DNA of 64,000 bases. Source: Paraphoma chrysanthemicola (lineage: Eukaryota; Ascomycota; Dothideomycetes; Pleosporales; Phaeosphaeriaceae). A program made the translations under genes and the position numbers. The notes below the pieces were generated by a model, which was given only the letters and a program-made list of their open reading frames with translations, was not told the origin of the DNA and did not search any database. Below, one piece after another: positions 23,378 through 34,901 of the stretch (positions within the stretch are counted from its first letter, which is position 1; every line of letters begins with the position of its first letter). The stretch lies in contig JAGMWG010000011.1 in NCBI GenBank assembly GCA_020744225.1, positions 1,364,001-1,428,000 on the forward strand, given 5' to 3'.

Positions 23378-24520
23378 CTACTCCTGGTAGCCCTTCAGCT
23401 TGCCACCAAGCTCTTCCGGCACTAGGTCAGGGCGGAACTGGACCGGACGACCGTAGTCCCAAGGGAGACTCAGCCGATGTCGCTTGACCATGACGGCCAA
23501 CATCTCTTCCTTCGTCTTGTCGGGCATGGTGAGGGCGTCCTTGGTGAGCTCGGACTGCTCGTCGGGGAAGCCAGCCTTGGCGAACTCGTGGCTATCCGTG
23601 AATTGGTCCATAGCATCGTAGCCAGTCGCGAGCGCATTGTGCAGCTCAAGCGCCTCCGGAAAGCACATCGCAAGGACGTCGTTGTAGAACTTCCAGTCGG
23701 TGTCCGTCATGGGGATGTGCACGGCGTAAACGACTTCGGGGAGGACTTCGTCGGAGACGACAAGCTTGTGTAGCTCTTCATGCATATGCGCATCGAGCCA
23801 GGCTGACATCTCCGCGTACCCCTTGGTGTCGGCCTTCGACGTACAGGCCTGCTTGATGAGGCGGAAGGGACCGAGAAGGACGAGGCGGTCTTTGGCCTGA
23901 GCGATGTCAGTGAGATGCTGTGGTGTACAAATGAGGGTCCTGAAACTTACGTCTGAGGGAACTGGCAGAGGGCCGACCTTCTTCTCGTGCTCGAGTCGCG
24001 CCATCTCGAGCGATTCGAGGATGCCCATGGCTTCGATCTCGGTCGTCACTGGGGTCGTGACACCACCAGGCGAGATGATGGTGCGCCCACCCTGCGCATC
24101 AGTACCGCGGCGAGCAAAGCTGCCATACTTGCGCTCGAAATCGGTCTCCGTCATGGTGCTCGCGGGGAGGTGCTTGTTGCCAGGAGTCTTGCCGCCAGTG
24201 TCGTATGGGCTGATGTTGCTGCCCGGTACACCACCGTACTTTGGACCAAACTTGTGGTCCAAGGCTGGCCCAAAGGCGGAGTGTACCGGCGGTTGCATCA
24301 TGGTACCGCCGCCGAAAGCTGGGAATGTACCTTGCAGAGGAGGAGGAGGAGGCGGAGCGTCATCTGGACGCAAGTTGCGGGCGTTGGCGAGGCGGTCACC
24401 GAGATCCACTGGCGGGGCGCGAGAGAATGTGCGGGTGGGACGAGGAGTCCCAGGCCAAGATGGCGGAGACGGTGAAGCGGGCTTCGCGGGCGATGCTTTT
24501 GGCGTTGATGGAGACGACAT
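23378..24520 (-). CDS. Conserved-looking hypothetical protein, Pro-rich N-terminus
   Basis: A 362-residue protein encoded by exons 23951-24520 and 23378-23896. The 54-nt intron (GTAAGT...CTCAG, branch CACTGAC) keeps the frame open if retained, but its perfect signals argue for splicing. Residues 1-70 are Ser/Pro/Lys-rich (SPSTPKASPAKPASPSPPS; PPPPPP) and probably disordered. Residues 70-160 are Gly/Pro-rich with KFGPKYGG and TETDFERKYGSFARRG. The C-terminal half is helical and acidic (LVVSDEVLPEVVYAVHIPM; FYNDVLAMCFPEALELHNAL) and ends with RRHRLSLPWDYGRPVQF-like text. No catalytic motif was recognised. A TATA-like box lies about 85 bases upstream. Codon use is strongly biased to C/G endings, as in well-expressed genes. 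Confidence 0.8.
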   Translation of the reverse strand: MSSPSTPKASPAKPASPSPPSWPGTPRPTRTFSRAPPVDLGDRLANARNLRPDDAPPPPPPLQGTFPAFGGGTMMQPPVHSAFGPALDHKFGPKYGGVPGSNISPYDTGGKTPGNKHLPASTMTETDFERKYGSFARRGTDAQGGRTIISPGGVTTPVTTEIEAMGILESLEMARLEHEKKVGPLPVPSDVSFRTLICTPQHLTDIAQAKDRLVLLGPFRLIKQACTSKADTKGYAEMSAWLDAHMHEELHKLVVSDEVLPEVVYAVHIPMTDTDWKFYNDVLAMCFPEALELHNALATGYDAMDQFTDSHEFAKAGFPDEQSELTKDALTMPDKTKEEMLAVMVKRHRLSLPWDYGRPVQFRPDLVPEELGGKLKGYQE

Positions 24521-24602
24521 CTTGCTGCGAGAAGAGGCAGTCGGGAGTTCGAGGTGGGGGGAGAATTTCGTGGGAGGGGGGAGAAAGTTGGCCGGAGAAT
24601 GG

Positions 24603-24612
24603 CTTTATAAAG
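24603..24612 (-). promoter_or_regulatory. TATA-like box
   Basis: CTTTATAAAG lies 83 bases upstream of the ATG at 24520 and fits a core promoter for that gene. The call is positional only. Confidence 0.4.
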
Positions 24613-25037
24613 GCGCTGAGTATGGATATACGCGCTAGGTTCGGTTGAGACAGTCGAGTGAGTGGTGCAAACGCGGGAGACTCTGACGGGAATCTTCCAG
24701 AAATTGGTGAAATCCTGCGACAGAGAAAGGAATCATACCGCTAATCCGAGCATTGCGTCAAATCTGTATGGAATAGCCAATGGCAGCAAACAGGCTACTG
24801 TCCCAGCTGATGTTGTTCACATGCTCATTCACCATCACCTCGCGGGATGAGGCCTTTCTGCTCGCGTGTTAGCGCGGGCTGGAGAGCAAAGATGTAGATG
24901 CTCCAGTCTGGCTTCACTTTTGCTCTTTGGCAAACTCACGACGAATAATCCCTGCCCAAAGTTCTACCAAGGCTTCACGGCACCACCAGCGCCACCAAAT
25001 ACCATCGCATCCTCTCCAAGAAGATGTTAAATTACCA
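24613..25037. other. Divergent intergenic region
   Basis: About 425 bases between the minus-strand gene and a small plus-strand reading. It ends in a C/A-rich leader-like stretch before the ATG at 25038. No other feature was seen. Confidence 0.4.
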
Positions 25038-25430
25038 ATGCCTAGTGGGGGAGAGGGGGAGAGGCCGAGGCCGGCGGCGAAGAGGGTGCAGAGGGCACGT
25101 GTAAGTGGTCATCAGCCGCCAGAACTGATTCGTCACTGACAGCGTGTAGCAAGCAAGCCTTTCCCGGCTTGAGGGCCGAGAAGGCATCTGGCTGCGAGCA
25201 GCGCGCTGGATCCGACGGCACATCTTGTATCGTTTCTGGCTGGTGAAGCCGTCGTTAGCCCGGCGGTGGACCAGCCAGAAGACGTCGACCAGATTGTTTT
25301 GGAGAGAATTGAGGGAGGCGATGACGATGACGATGAAGAAGACGAAGAAGAAGACCCGTGGGCGGGAATAGAGTGGGAGGGAGACTACATCCTCGTCCTG
25401 GAGGAGTACGAGCGGGCATGGAAGACGTGA
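25038..25430 (+). pseudogene. Small basic/acidic protein gene with apparent frame break
   Basis: ATG at 25038 opens MPSGGEGERPRPAAKRVQRA, followed by a strong intron (25101-25149: GTAAGT, branch CACTGAC, TAG) and an exon reading GIWLRAARWIRRHILYRFWL, open to 25371. From about base 25260 a different frame becomes clearly coding-like (DVDQIVLERIEGG, a run of D/E, then IEWEGDYILVLEEYERAWK) and stops at 25430. No intron that would switch these frames was found, so a single-base indel in a once-continuous gene of about 110-120 codons is the simplest reading. Alternatively the 94-residue basic product is the real one. The family was not recognised. Confidence 0.42.
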
Positions 25431-26893
25431 ACGAATGAACGAAAACGGCTTTCTTGACACGACGGAAGGAATTTGTTCTCCTCTTCCCTGAAAATTCAAC
25501 GTTCCTTCTCCACTGCCAGAAAATGCCTACAGGCCTGAGACTTATTGTCCGCCATCTTTCCTCTTTTCGCACCCAGACATACAGCCTCGAATTGTATACG
25601 TGTCCAAGCACAACGCCGGCCAAGTCTTCCCACCACACACGCGGCTTGAGTGTGTCGGAATTTTCGCCCGGCGTAGAGAGAAATGATAGACATACTGATG
25701 ATTGTATACGTGTCCAAGCACCAAAGCCATCTTCCCTCACTGACCGCACACGGGACCTGGGTATATTAGAGTCTGGCACGAACATAGAACAAGTTCAGAA
25801 CATACAGCTGATTGTGTATATGTGTACAAGCACAAGTTTTATACGTGCCCAAGCACATAAGTTGGGTAACGGCCAACAAGCCCTGCGTGTTCCGTCAGCT
25901 TTAGCGATATACAGTTTACTTGGTCCGGGCCATGATTACCTCCTGGGCTGCTTCGCTGGTTTCATCGCCCGCATCGGGCGACCTGAGGGATGTACTTCGG
26001 GTTGATTGCCCGAGAAGCTGTTGGTATCCAACGAGAACGCGGATGGGCAGGTTGTCACTGCTGCCGGGCAAGTGCACTTGGAGAATTGCTGTGGTAGTGG
26101 AGCGCAGTGGTTAAGAAATTCATGGAATGGTGAGCGCCTCTGAAGGTCAGAGCGTATGATCTTGGAGGCTCCAGACTAGACCAGAGTGAAAGATACACTT
26201 TACGCAGGCGCTTGGAGAGGCGGCACTCCTCGCCCCACTCCATGACGTTCACAATTTCACGATCACTCCGGTGCACAGTCATCTTGAAACTGCTTCTTAA
26301 AGCCATGGTAACGTCGGATCTCTCTCCTAGCATAGCTGGCTAGTCCCAGCTCAGCTTGGCATTGAACTGAAGAAACAGATGGTCAATGCCAAACAGATTG
26401 CTACTCGGTGTCCATCGGGCAGTGTGTCAGCCGCACGCACTCTTTGCGATTGGCAAACCCGCTGACTGCAGTTTGATGATAGGTCGCCCTACAAAAGGGA
26501 TATGTGACTCCATTCTATCACAATATACTGTACATCAGCAGTGGTGCGGATGCTGTATATTTGAAGTTCTGTTTCACGGTGATTTTCCCGTACAGAGGTC
26601 TGTCGGAAACGCAAACGACTGTGAAGGAGCGCTAACCCCTGCAGCTCCTCCGCTGCATCACGAGAATCTCGTGGTGACTGCGTGCTGGAAGGCGGACGAA
26701 CAGCCTAGCGCCAACCACGCAAAGGCGCGACTGTATAGATTCACTTCCTCACCTCTAGCAAGGCCCTTTCTCTCCAGTCAACTACCCCTTCAACTCTGCT
26801 CTTTACTCCGAGCACTTCAAAGTCACTACAAACAAGCCTCTTCACAACCACATCACCTACCGCACCCACCAAAGACCGCCACCTTCGACAGCA
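25431..26893. other. Intergenic with degenerate repeats
   Basis: About 1.46 kb. It holds the repeat array at 25593-25856; otherwise only short frames are present. The last ~120 bases (26770-26890) are C/T/A-rich and look like the leader of the next gene. Confidence 0.5.
25593..25856. repeat. Degenerate direct repeats, ~110-bp period
   Basis: TGTATACGTGTCCAAGCAC occurs at 25593-25611 and again exactly 110 bases on at 25703-25721. A third, diverged copy lies at 25815-25833 (GTATATGTGTACAAGCAC) and a fourth core at 25840-25856 (TATACGTGCCCAAGCAC). Each of the first three is preceded by AGACATAC- or ACATACAG-like text, so the unit is longer than the core. Confidence 0.7.
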
Positions 26894-27274
26894 ATGTCGG
26901 ACAAGAACACCACCAACAACGATGACATCGCCGGCAGCGTCCCCACGATCCTCGTCCCCTCCGCGCTCGGCGTGCCCTCCCGCCGCCACTTCGTCGTCGT
27001 CCGTCGTGCACGGGAGCACTATGAGGATCTCGCCAAGCTCGGAGAAGAGATCTTCGAGCGTTCAGGCGGCCCCGCCAATGCCGTCTTCACCGAGTGCGAG
27101 AAGGGCTTGATCCGCAATAAGCTCTTCCTCGTCAAGGATTCCATTGCCGAGTTGGACGCCTTGCCGGAGGCAAAGAAGGTCGACATCGCGATTGAGCTAC
27201 AGTCGCTCAAGGACGACTGGGAGCAAGTCACCAGCAAGCTGTCCGCCGCCGCCAGCAGCACCGAGACGACTTGA
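26894..27274 (+). CDS. Small hypothetical protein, 126 aa
   Basis: A single-exon frame with codon use strongly biased to C/G third positions and a good start context after a C/A-rich leader (GACAGCAATGTC). Residues 1-30 are polar and flexible. Residues 30-115 look like two or three amphipathic helices (HFVVVRRAREHYEDLAKLGE; CEKGLIRNKLFLVKDSIAEL; VDIAIELQSLKDDWEQVTSK), so a small helical bundle or coiled-coil protein is likely. There is no signal peptide or membrane segment. The family was not recognised. Confidence 0.7.
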   Translation: MSDKNTTNNDDIAGSVPTILVPSALGVPSRRHFVVVRRAREHYEDLAKLGEEIFERSGGPANAVFTECEKGLIRNKLFLVKDSIAELDALPEAKKVDIAIELQSLKDDWEQVTSKLSAAASSTETT

Positions 27275-28427
27275 GAGGAGTCGCAGAACGCCGTGGCGAC
27301 GCTCAGCAATCATGGCTTGGTGGAGGTTTTGCGACCCTTGGTTTGGAACTTTGATTTGCTTGGGAAAGAGCTTTGGCGCTCTTTGGTAGATTCTCTCTTT
27401 TTCGAGTTGGGCAATTTGGCATGTCATGAGTGGAGGAGAATATCTTTTCGGCCTACAGTTCCCTTCATCTGCAGTAGTACCACTCATAACATTAACGGAG
27501 CTATCATTGCCATTCTCCTACCCACTTTTGTGCTTTACCAAGTGTGACGTCCAATGATCATCTCTCTTGTACTTAGTGAGTCTCCTAGTGCCATGTAGCG
27601 CACTTCATCAAGTCTGATTAGCCCTCGTGTAAAAGCCTGTACATCGCATAGAACCCCTTCAGCCACCTTACAGATTTCAAAGTGTAGAATAAACTGAACC
27701 AAGTTGCAGTGACTCATGGCAAATATGTCAAAAGTCTGCAGCACCCCAATGGAACCAACGACTTAAAGTTCATGGGTCTGGGTATCTAGGTATGCTACAC
27801 GACTGCACGACGATAGATGTGGATATGGTATGATCGCTGGAATAGAAGCGTGATAAGTAACGTGCAAACGAGAAGACACCTTGAGAGGGCCCTCAAGGCC
27901 ACTGACAGTCGTAATGACTTTGGAACTCACATGTGGGACTGACATGTGGAACTGAGCGTTCACGAGAGCATCAAGTTACTCAAACAACAACCTTTTATCC
28001 ACCGTATCTACTCTGGCTTGATACCTATCTTGGCTTGGAGGGGTGACAGGAGATACAGACATATAGCGGCATGTAGCGCGAGATAGAAGCAGAGCTGAGT
28101 GGAACACATTGAGCGAGCCATTCTTTGAGATATCGATACCACTTGCTCAGGACGTTGGCCACAGGTGGACATCTGCTTTGCGAAGATGTAGACCATGCGA
28201 GAAGGAATTGAAGTGTCAAGCGTAATGTGCCCAAACAGCGCGGGAAGGTGCAGGCATGGTCTTGTAGGCCGGAAAACATCCACGCAAAGGTAGACTTTAT
28301 TTGGATAAGAGCCCCGTGCCTAGCTCGCAAATCGGTGCAACTTTTTCTGGTTTGCAAGCACTCCTCAACTTTTCATATTTCCCTTCGCCGTATCCCGCAC
28401 TTCACGTCGCTTGACTAGCGCCAAGAC
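27275..28427. other. Intergenic, no gene seen
   Basis: About 1.15 kb. Short frames only. A pyrimidine-rich stretch at 28340-28410 precedes the next gene's start. Confidence 0.5.
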
Positions 28428-29400
28428 ATGAATGGGAATCGCTACTTGGCGCCTATTGTTCACCACGAATATATAGTCGATCAATTTCACCAGCGCCAGA
28501 GTCCTAACACCACCGCGCCTCCAAATACCACTTCCAGCAGAACAATCAACATTAGTCAAGACACGGCGACCACGATCATCAGCCTCCTCAATGCGCTCAA
28601 CAACAAGATGGACGCGTTGAAGGACGAAGTCAATCAGCGCTTCGACTACTCGGAGCGGCGCGTCAACCATGTTGAAGACGCAATTGTTCGCCTTGCTGAC
28701 CCAAGTGTTCTGCCCGCGCACCCAATTGCTCCGACGATGGCCAATGCAGGCCATCATGCGAATCTCCCTGCTCTTCGCGCTCCATACGGTCAAGCAGTGC
28801 CTGCTATTGCGTCCCGTCAAATTGCCCTTCAAAGCGGCGCGGTGCCCTCGAATGGTCTCGCCTCAATGCATCAAGCAGATCAGCGCGACGCAGCTTCTTC
28901 AAGAGCACCTATCGGCAGCGGAGATAACGCCCAGTTTCTGCCATTCGCCATTGAGCACATCGCTAAGAAGGCTCAATATAAGCCGCCGCACAATCGGCAT
29001 AACTGGTAAGTTCGCATTCCTAGTGGCTATTTCAACTCTACTGACTCTTCACAGCACCTTCTGCGGCGCGCCAACCTTCTCCCTCGAGTGCTTCCGGGCG
29101 GACCACTTTCGATGGTGCCGTGAGCATCAGCGCCCAATCCTCGGACAACATCGCAACTGCGGTCGGGACTACCACGGCTGCAAGCAAGTGAAGTGGGGTA
29201 AGTCTTCTCATGACTTTCGGCGGCAGGTAGGGGCTAATCTGGGGGTAGAGCATCACCCCGACTGGGAGACAATCGTGCGCATGTCCTACGTCGCGGGTCT
29301 AGGCAGCAAGGGGGTCAACAACCTGGACGAGAATCTCTTCCCGATCATGTACTACCCTGAGAAGTACGATGGCAGCAGGCGCTATATCGGTTCGGCATGA
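28428..29400 (+). CDS. Cys/His-rich hypothetical protein, probable zinc binder
   Basis: A 290-residue protein from exons 28428-29005, 29055-29197 and 29249-29400; both introns (49 and 51 nt) have GTAAGT donors and the phases agree. Residues 45-80 form a probable coiled coil (ATTIISLLNALNNKMDALKD). Residues 100-190 are Ala/Gln-rich linker. Splicing creates a compact Cys/His cluster, residues 193-235, with C193, C196, C205, H210, C214, H217, H225, C228, H233 and C235, enough ligands for two zinc ions. It matches no classical finger I know. The C-terminus (HHPDWETIVRMSYVAGLGSK) is ordered-looking. Function is unknown; a DNA- or protein-binding role is only a guess. Confidence 0.7.
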
Positions 29401-30141
29401 GAAACTACTCGGTCAAGATGACGAAGGTGTGATGAGGAATGGCGCAGCAGGGCGAAGACGTAGATTTTCGATTGGACTTTGCAGTGGGAAAACACAATCG
29501 ATCCAACGTCCAGACGATCCAAGTCATTGCCGTAATCACGTGTCGCAGTAGTCGCAGTCATCGGAGTGAGTGGAAGTAGGAGTGGTACGATGCTCCGACG
29601 CGACGACTGCGGTTGATGTTTATGTTCACGAGGCCCGAGCGTCCGGACCAAGACTTCGAGTTTCGCGTCCAACGCGTGCAGCACGTCGAGTCGCCCATCG
29701 ACGACCAGGACGCGGAGATTAAAGCCCATCGCGCATTTCCTTGTCGGGAGTTGAGCTCCAAGTATGCACTTCCCGTGAGCAGTCGCCCAACTGTGCAACC
29801 AAGAACACGTTCCAGCCAAGAACGAGGGTGCTGCACGGATTGACGCACTCGGTTCTACAGTCACGAACAATCGGTGCGGAGCGTCCGGAGTCTGAATCCG
29901 TGCCTAGCGAGCGTTCTTAGACTTCTTGTGGGAAGGATGGATCTCACGGCGCGAAATAGATTGCGTTGCAGATTGATGAGTTTAGCCGCATCCCGAAGGA
30001 CACCTTGACAATGCATCCAGTACAGCAAGCTTAATGCTACATATTTCAAAGTAACGTACAACAGTCTCCATATCCAAGAGACCAGACTACCATTTCGATA
30101 CAATAGCATTCGCGCAAAATCTACGAAGTTGAGCAGACCTG
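29401..30141. other. Intergenic, no gene seen
   Basis: About 740 bases with no convincing coding reading or repeat. It should contain the promoter of the SET gene. Confidence 0.5.
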
Positions 30142-32421
30142 ATGAACATGGCATCTTCCCAGAACATTCAAGAAGCGCACGAGGAACACCCGGATGGCGC
30201 GAAAGAGTTGTACGAGAAAGCTCAGAGTCGCAAAGGGGAGTTTGTGGAGCAAGAGGTGTCGAGGGATTCCCTTCTTCAGGAACACAGTCGACATTTCAAA
30301 TTTCAGACTGAAAGCAACTTCCAACCACGCAAATTCATTCTACCTATGCCATACTGCCCGTCCCGCACGCCGTTGACTACAGCAAACTGGACACGAATTG
30401 GGCGACTGCGCATTGCATCCCGAGATCCAAATGAAGCCATCGTGCTTCGTACAGTGACCGGACCAGTCGTCCATTCTTCCAGCGTCACCATAGTGGAGGA
30501 CGAACACGGCGATGTTGCACGTCTCACGGTTTGCAACCTGGAAGACTCCATGCTAGACCCCATCTTGCCCGCAGGTTCCGTTTTAGTCGTCAAGCAACCG
30601 TGTTGGGCGATCGCGCTTAATGGAGGATATTACATTCGAATCGACCAACCATCTGATCTAGTGGTTTTGGACCCAAATGATACTATCATACCTCCTCATT
30701 GGGAAAATGACACACGGAAATCAGCTTCGAGAACAATTTCCGAATGGAAGAAAGAAGGCGATTCAATGTTTCTCAAGAAGAAGTTCCGGCAAGCGCTCAC
30801 CTGGTAATATTGACTACTTGAAATTTCACACAGCTACTGATCGCATGACAGCTATGAAAGAGGTCGTTGTCTATTCAACCCCGACACCGAAGATGCAGTA
30901 CAAATCGACATGCTGCGCAAGTGCTGCGGTGTCAACATTGTCCTGCTTCGATTTGATCAAGCGTCGGAAGATCTTGCACAAGGGATTGCTACGTATTGCA
31001 AAACGGATTCTGCATTACAAGAATTGGATTTAGCTGACACCGCCACCGCCAAGCGCTGGCTTCATAACCGCAATGTAGAAGCCTCAGTATCATCCACGAG
31101 GCTGCCACGACCGTTGCGAGACCTTGCAAATCGTTTAAGATTTGATATTGGCATTTATCAACAAAACGCCGACTACGAACTAGCTAAACTTTCCTCCGCT
31201 GTCGGCCCATTGAGTTTGCACATCGACGCTGCTAGCTACATCAGCGACACCGAAATCAAGCAGACGCCACATCACGGCCGCGGACTTTTTGCTAGGTGTG
31301 ACTTTCGAGCAGGAGATCTTATCATGGCAGAGAAGGCTTTCGCGATGCCGGGATATATCATCAACGATCGGAATAGCGAGTGCTCACTGTACAGCTTAGG
31401 TGACGGAACGGCAGCAGATCGAGCTGGTGCCTTGTTGTTCAAGGAATTGATTCAGAAGCTCACAGCAAACCCGAGCTTGCGACCCAGCTTCTTCGACATG
31501 GATGATGGAGGCTACTGGAAAGAAAACGGCTGGGAAGTTTCGAAAGATGAGGATATTCCAGTCGACGTGTAAGTATTGCGCTATGTATGTGCTGTGTTTG
31601 GGCTGACAGGATATAGCTTCCGGGTTGAGCACATTCGTCGTCGGAACTGTTTCGCAGCGCCAATCCGCTCAGTTGATGTGTTAACAAGGCCTACTCCGGT
31701 TCGCAATGGATTCTGGATACACACCTCGTACATCAACCACTCCTGTCTGCCGAACAGTGTGCGTACATTCCTGGGCGACTTGCTACTCCTTCGTGCGACT
31801 CGCGATATTGCGGCCGGAGAGGAAATTACTGCTCAGTACGTCGCCCCAGAGCTGGCTTTCAAGGATCGACAGCACAACTATCAGAGCACCTGGGGTTTCG
31901 AGTGCGATTGCGAGCTGTGCAAGGTGGACAGCAAGGCTGGTACACAAGTGGAGCAAGAAAGGGCCGCAATCTTTGAGGAGCTAAAGACCACAGCACAGAA
32001 GCTGGGAGGAAAACCAACAGTGACGGCGCTCAAGAAGTTCGCGAAGCGGCTGAGAGAGCTTGAAGCACTTTACGATGAAGACGCATATAGCGCTCTGCCG
32101 AAGTTGTGCCTCGTGCACCCCACCCTATTCCTTACTGAAGCGTGGAGAGGCCTCAAGAACACGGATAGGACGATAGATAGTGCGACGAGACTGCTGAGAT
32201 ACTTTGGCATTGAGGTACGAACTGAGGGCGACGAATTCAGGATCAGTAGGAACTCCGGGATGGTGAACGTGGAATGTGTACGGGCATTGAAATATCTCGC
32301 GGAGGGCTACACAAGCAAAGGACGGGCTGAATTGGCAAGCTCAATCATGCGCACTGCGGAGACGTGGTTCAGAATCATCACTGGGACAGATATAGGCAGT
32401 GAGGAGTTTCTCCAAGGGTAG
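30142..32421 (+). CDS. TPR/SET-domain protein, SMYD-like
   Basis: A 727-residue putative protein-lysine methyltransferase. Exons are 30142-30803, 30852-31568 and 31617-32421, with two 48-nt introns. Residues 210-260 are TPR-like (EGDSMFLKKKFRQALTCYER, completed by the first splice). The SET domain starts at GRGLFA (363-368), is split by an insertion of about 120 residues as in SMYD-type proteins, and resumes with the cofactor motif NHSCLPN (500-506) and GEEITAQY (527-534). A post-SET CDCELC (556-561) can bind zinc. The SAM-binding Asn-His pair and the catalytic Tyr are present, so activity is plausible; the target is unknown. A second Met lies two codons downstream (ATGGCA) and could be the true start. 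Confidence 0.88.
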
Positions 32422-34901
32422 TACAGGCACTTTGACCGCTTCCAGAGTGTTCAAATCAATCTTTTTGTGTTGGCTAGATTGTCTTGTCCCAAAACCTCAT
32501 TCGTCGTCATCTTCTGCCGCTAGTAAGACATTTCTTATGAGGCCGATGAAGCCGATCGGAATGATGGAAAGCCACCATAGAACAACTTCCATGTGTAGAG
32601 TGTGATCTACTATTGTGTCGAAGAGCTGCAAATCGTGCATTGTTGCTGCTGTTGCTGTTGTTGCGGTGGGATGTGGAGAGATTCGGTGCGGTAATGTGGT
32701 TTGGCTTTGGATGGTACAGGGAACACTATAGCGTGGTTAGAAACGTAGTGCAAGCTGATTATAACGGCATATATCTTCGCTGGTCGTGATATTCACTGGA
32801 GAGACAATTTCAGGACGAAGCTCGACTTGAGCTCCATCACGCCTTGGGAGTGGCTGAAAGGGGTTAGTCCGCCTGCCGCAGCAACGCGTTGAGCAAACGG
32901 CAGAAGCTTCTTGAAAAGTTTTTCAAGCTACGCACTCATAACAACAGCATCTTCAGTACTCTCTCCCTCTTTTCAACCAATTTTTTCGCCAATTGATCTA
33001 CCAATTCATGCAATGAGTACCTACCCCAAGCGCAACTATCCTTCTCCATCACTGATCAGTTAATGGTGCTCACTGCAGCCTATCAAGACACGATACTCTC
33101 CCATTATAGGTATGTGTTCGATCAACACCCTCCCCACTGCCCCATCTACTTTTGTCCCTGGGACCCAGCGAGGCTATCCACGCCTTGCTATGCAGCCCTT
33201 TACTCTGGCTGCAGTGACACATTGCGACTAGTCCTTCCATGACTTCGCGATCTACAGACAGCCAAAAACAACTGTATCTGCATTCGACTGCGCAGAACCA
33301 AAATGGAAGGGAAGCACGCCCGAGTTCTTTCGTGGAGCGAGTAGCGTCAAAGAGAAGCAATACCACCTGCAGCCTACACTTCTTTGGGTCCCGTGGGCTG
33401 TTCCATTTGGTGCAGCAAATGGAGCTCGCAAGGAAGCGATACAAGCAGTCGGCGGCGGAGCGACGCCAGCCCTAAGCCATCGTACCAGTGCTGCACTGCA
33501 CATGGCGTGAGAAGGTGTGCGCTGTGCTCGTACATGCAATGGAACGTCCCGGGTCACAAAGAGCGAGCCTGGCTGAGACCCGTACCAGGTTCGTGCTTAG
33601 TTGACCCAATAGCAAGGATAGACTTTCTCAGCATCGCACATATCCTCACCTGCGGGTCGATGGGTTGTCGGTACTGGGGAGTATAGTGCCCGGTTTTAAT
33701 GTCTTTTTCCCCGAGATCATTGGGATTGGCAAAGAGTAGCCCGGGCTACATACCACCAACAAAGCTGCGCATATGCTTCAAAAGGAGCTTGACTTGTCGC
33801 TTCCTGGAGAGCGACACTAGTCATAGCAATGCAAGGTAAGCCACCCTTTCTCAAACTTACTGGCACTACGCTGACTATTTCCACACACTCTCGCTCTTCT
33901 TTCACTCCTTTCGGACTCTGTCGCCTTTGGTCCAGGCTACCACTCCTTGAGTAACCTCTGTTGGGTTCCACCTCCGGCAGTGTGTAGGCTCCCAGTCCAA
34001 CTCGTCCATAGTTGTGACTCCGCCTCCCTGCCAAAACGAAACCCCATATCCAGCCAACCGTTGCATCAAAAGTGTTTGGGGCCGGGGGGAAGCGTAGTAT
34101 CTGTTTTTTTCACCGAAGCGCTGTGTTGCAGCACAGGACAGCCTAGGTTCGCACTTTATGCAACAATGGGGTGGAGCGACGCCGAGCAAAACCTCCGTGT
34201 CAGCACTGCAGATGCACCATGGCGCCCGGGGTTGCTTGGCTCGTACATTTTTTTCGTGATGTGATGTGAGGTTATGGACGGATATGAGAGCAATGAGAAG
34301 GTACGTTCACATCTTCATTGCATTAGGGACATGGTACTACGCTAACAGTTCCTATCTTGTTCAGTGCAGATCATTTGAATTCTGGTCACGATGGAAAGGC
34401 AGGGTAAGGGAGTACAGACTGCTTCCTCACAGCACAACTCAACCTACCCTGCCGAGGTGAATGCACAGCTGACTTCCTCGGCCTCGCAAAAACGGGATGC
34501 TTCCCCATAGAACTTAGATGACAAACGAGGCCAGCGTGGTGCAGCGCCCTTGAAGCGGGTGCCACCGAGGATAGAAGACTGACGCTGGTTTGATACCGTC
34601 TAGCCGCTCTGCAGGAGCAATGGCTCTATCAGGAGATCTGGCTCGTGCATATCAAATAGCGACAATGGAATGCGTTGACGATGGCTTCGCTCGCAAGTCG
34701 GTAGATGCGAAGAGTGATCGTGACAATGTAGCATGCTCACAGGGAAGTTATTAATACGACGACGTCTTTCATTGTCTTGTATGTACACTGAATCGAAACC
34801 CCTCTTCCATAACGAGTGAATCTGCTACAGCATGTTGATCACGATCTCAACCCCGCCGTGATGTATGTACAACCTTGGCCACCAAGCCGAGTGTTGCCAG
34901 C
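32422..34901. other. Long intergenic region
   Basis: About 2.5 kb without a recognised gene. Near the right end, a good intron-like segment (34303-34366: GTACGT, GCTAACAG, TTCAG) precedes a 39-residue frame at 34391-34510 (MERQGKGVQTASSQHNSTY...), and the hairpin-rich spot at 34531-34625 follows directly. These could belong to one small transcript, but evidence is weak. Bases 32422-34300 hold only short chance-like frames. Confidence 0.4.
34531..34625. ncRNA. Possible structured RNA, two hairpins
   Basis: CCAGCGT (34531-34537) pairs perfectly with ACGCTGG (34582-34588) and encloses a stem GGTG-CA-GCGCCC / GGGTGC-CACC (34538-34566, 10 bp with a two-base bulge and 7-nt loop). A second hairpin, AGCC-GCTC / GAGC-AAT-GGCT (34602-34625), follows 13 bases later. 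The two-hairpin outline recalls H/ACA-type RNAs, but no clear H box between the hairpins or ACA box after them is seen. Strand is undetermined; the one wobble pair favours a plus-strand transcript only slightly. Confidence 0.3.

Noticed and set aside
23904..24648. Long plus-strand frames opposite the 23.4-24.5 kb gene
   Set aside because: They are antisense shadows of a strongly C/G-biased gene; the minus strand has the intron, TATA box and start context.
26386..26925. 179-residue open frame on the plus strand
   Set aside because: It runs out of phase into the start of the well-supported 126-residue gene at 26894, and its second half is that gene's C/T-rich leader.
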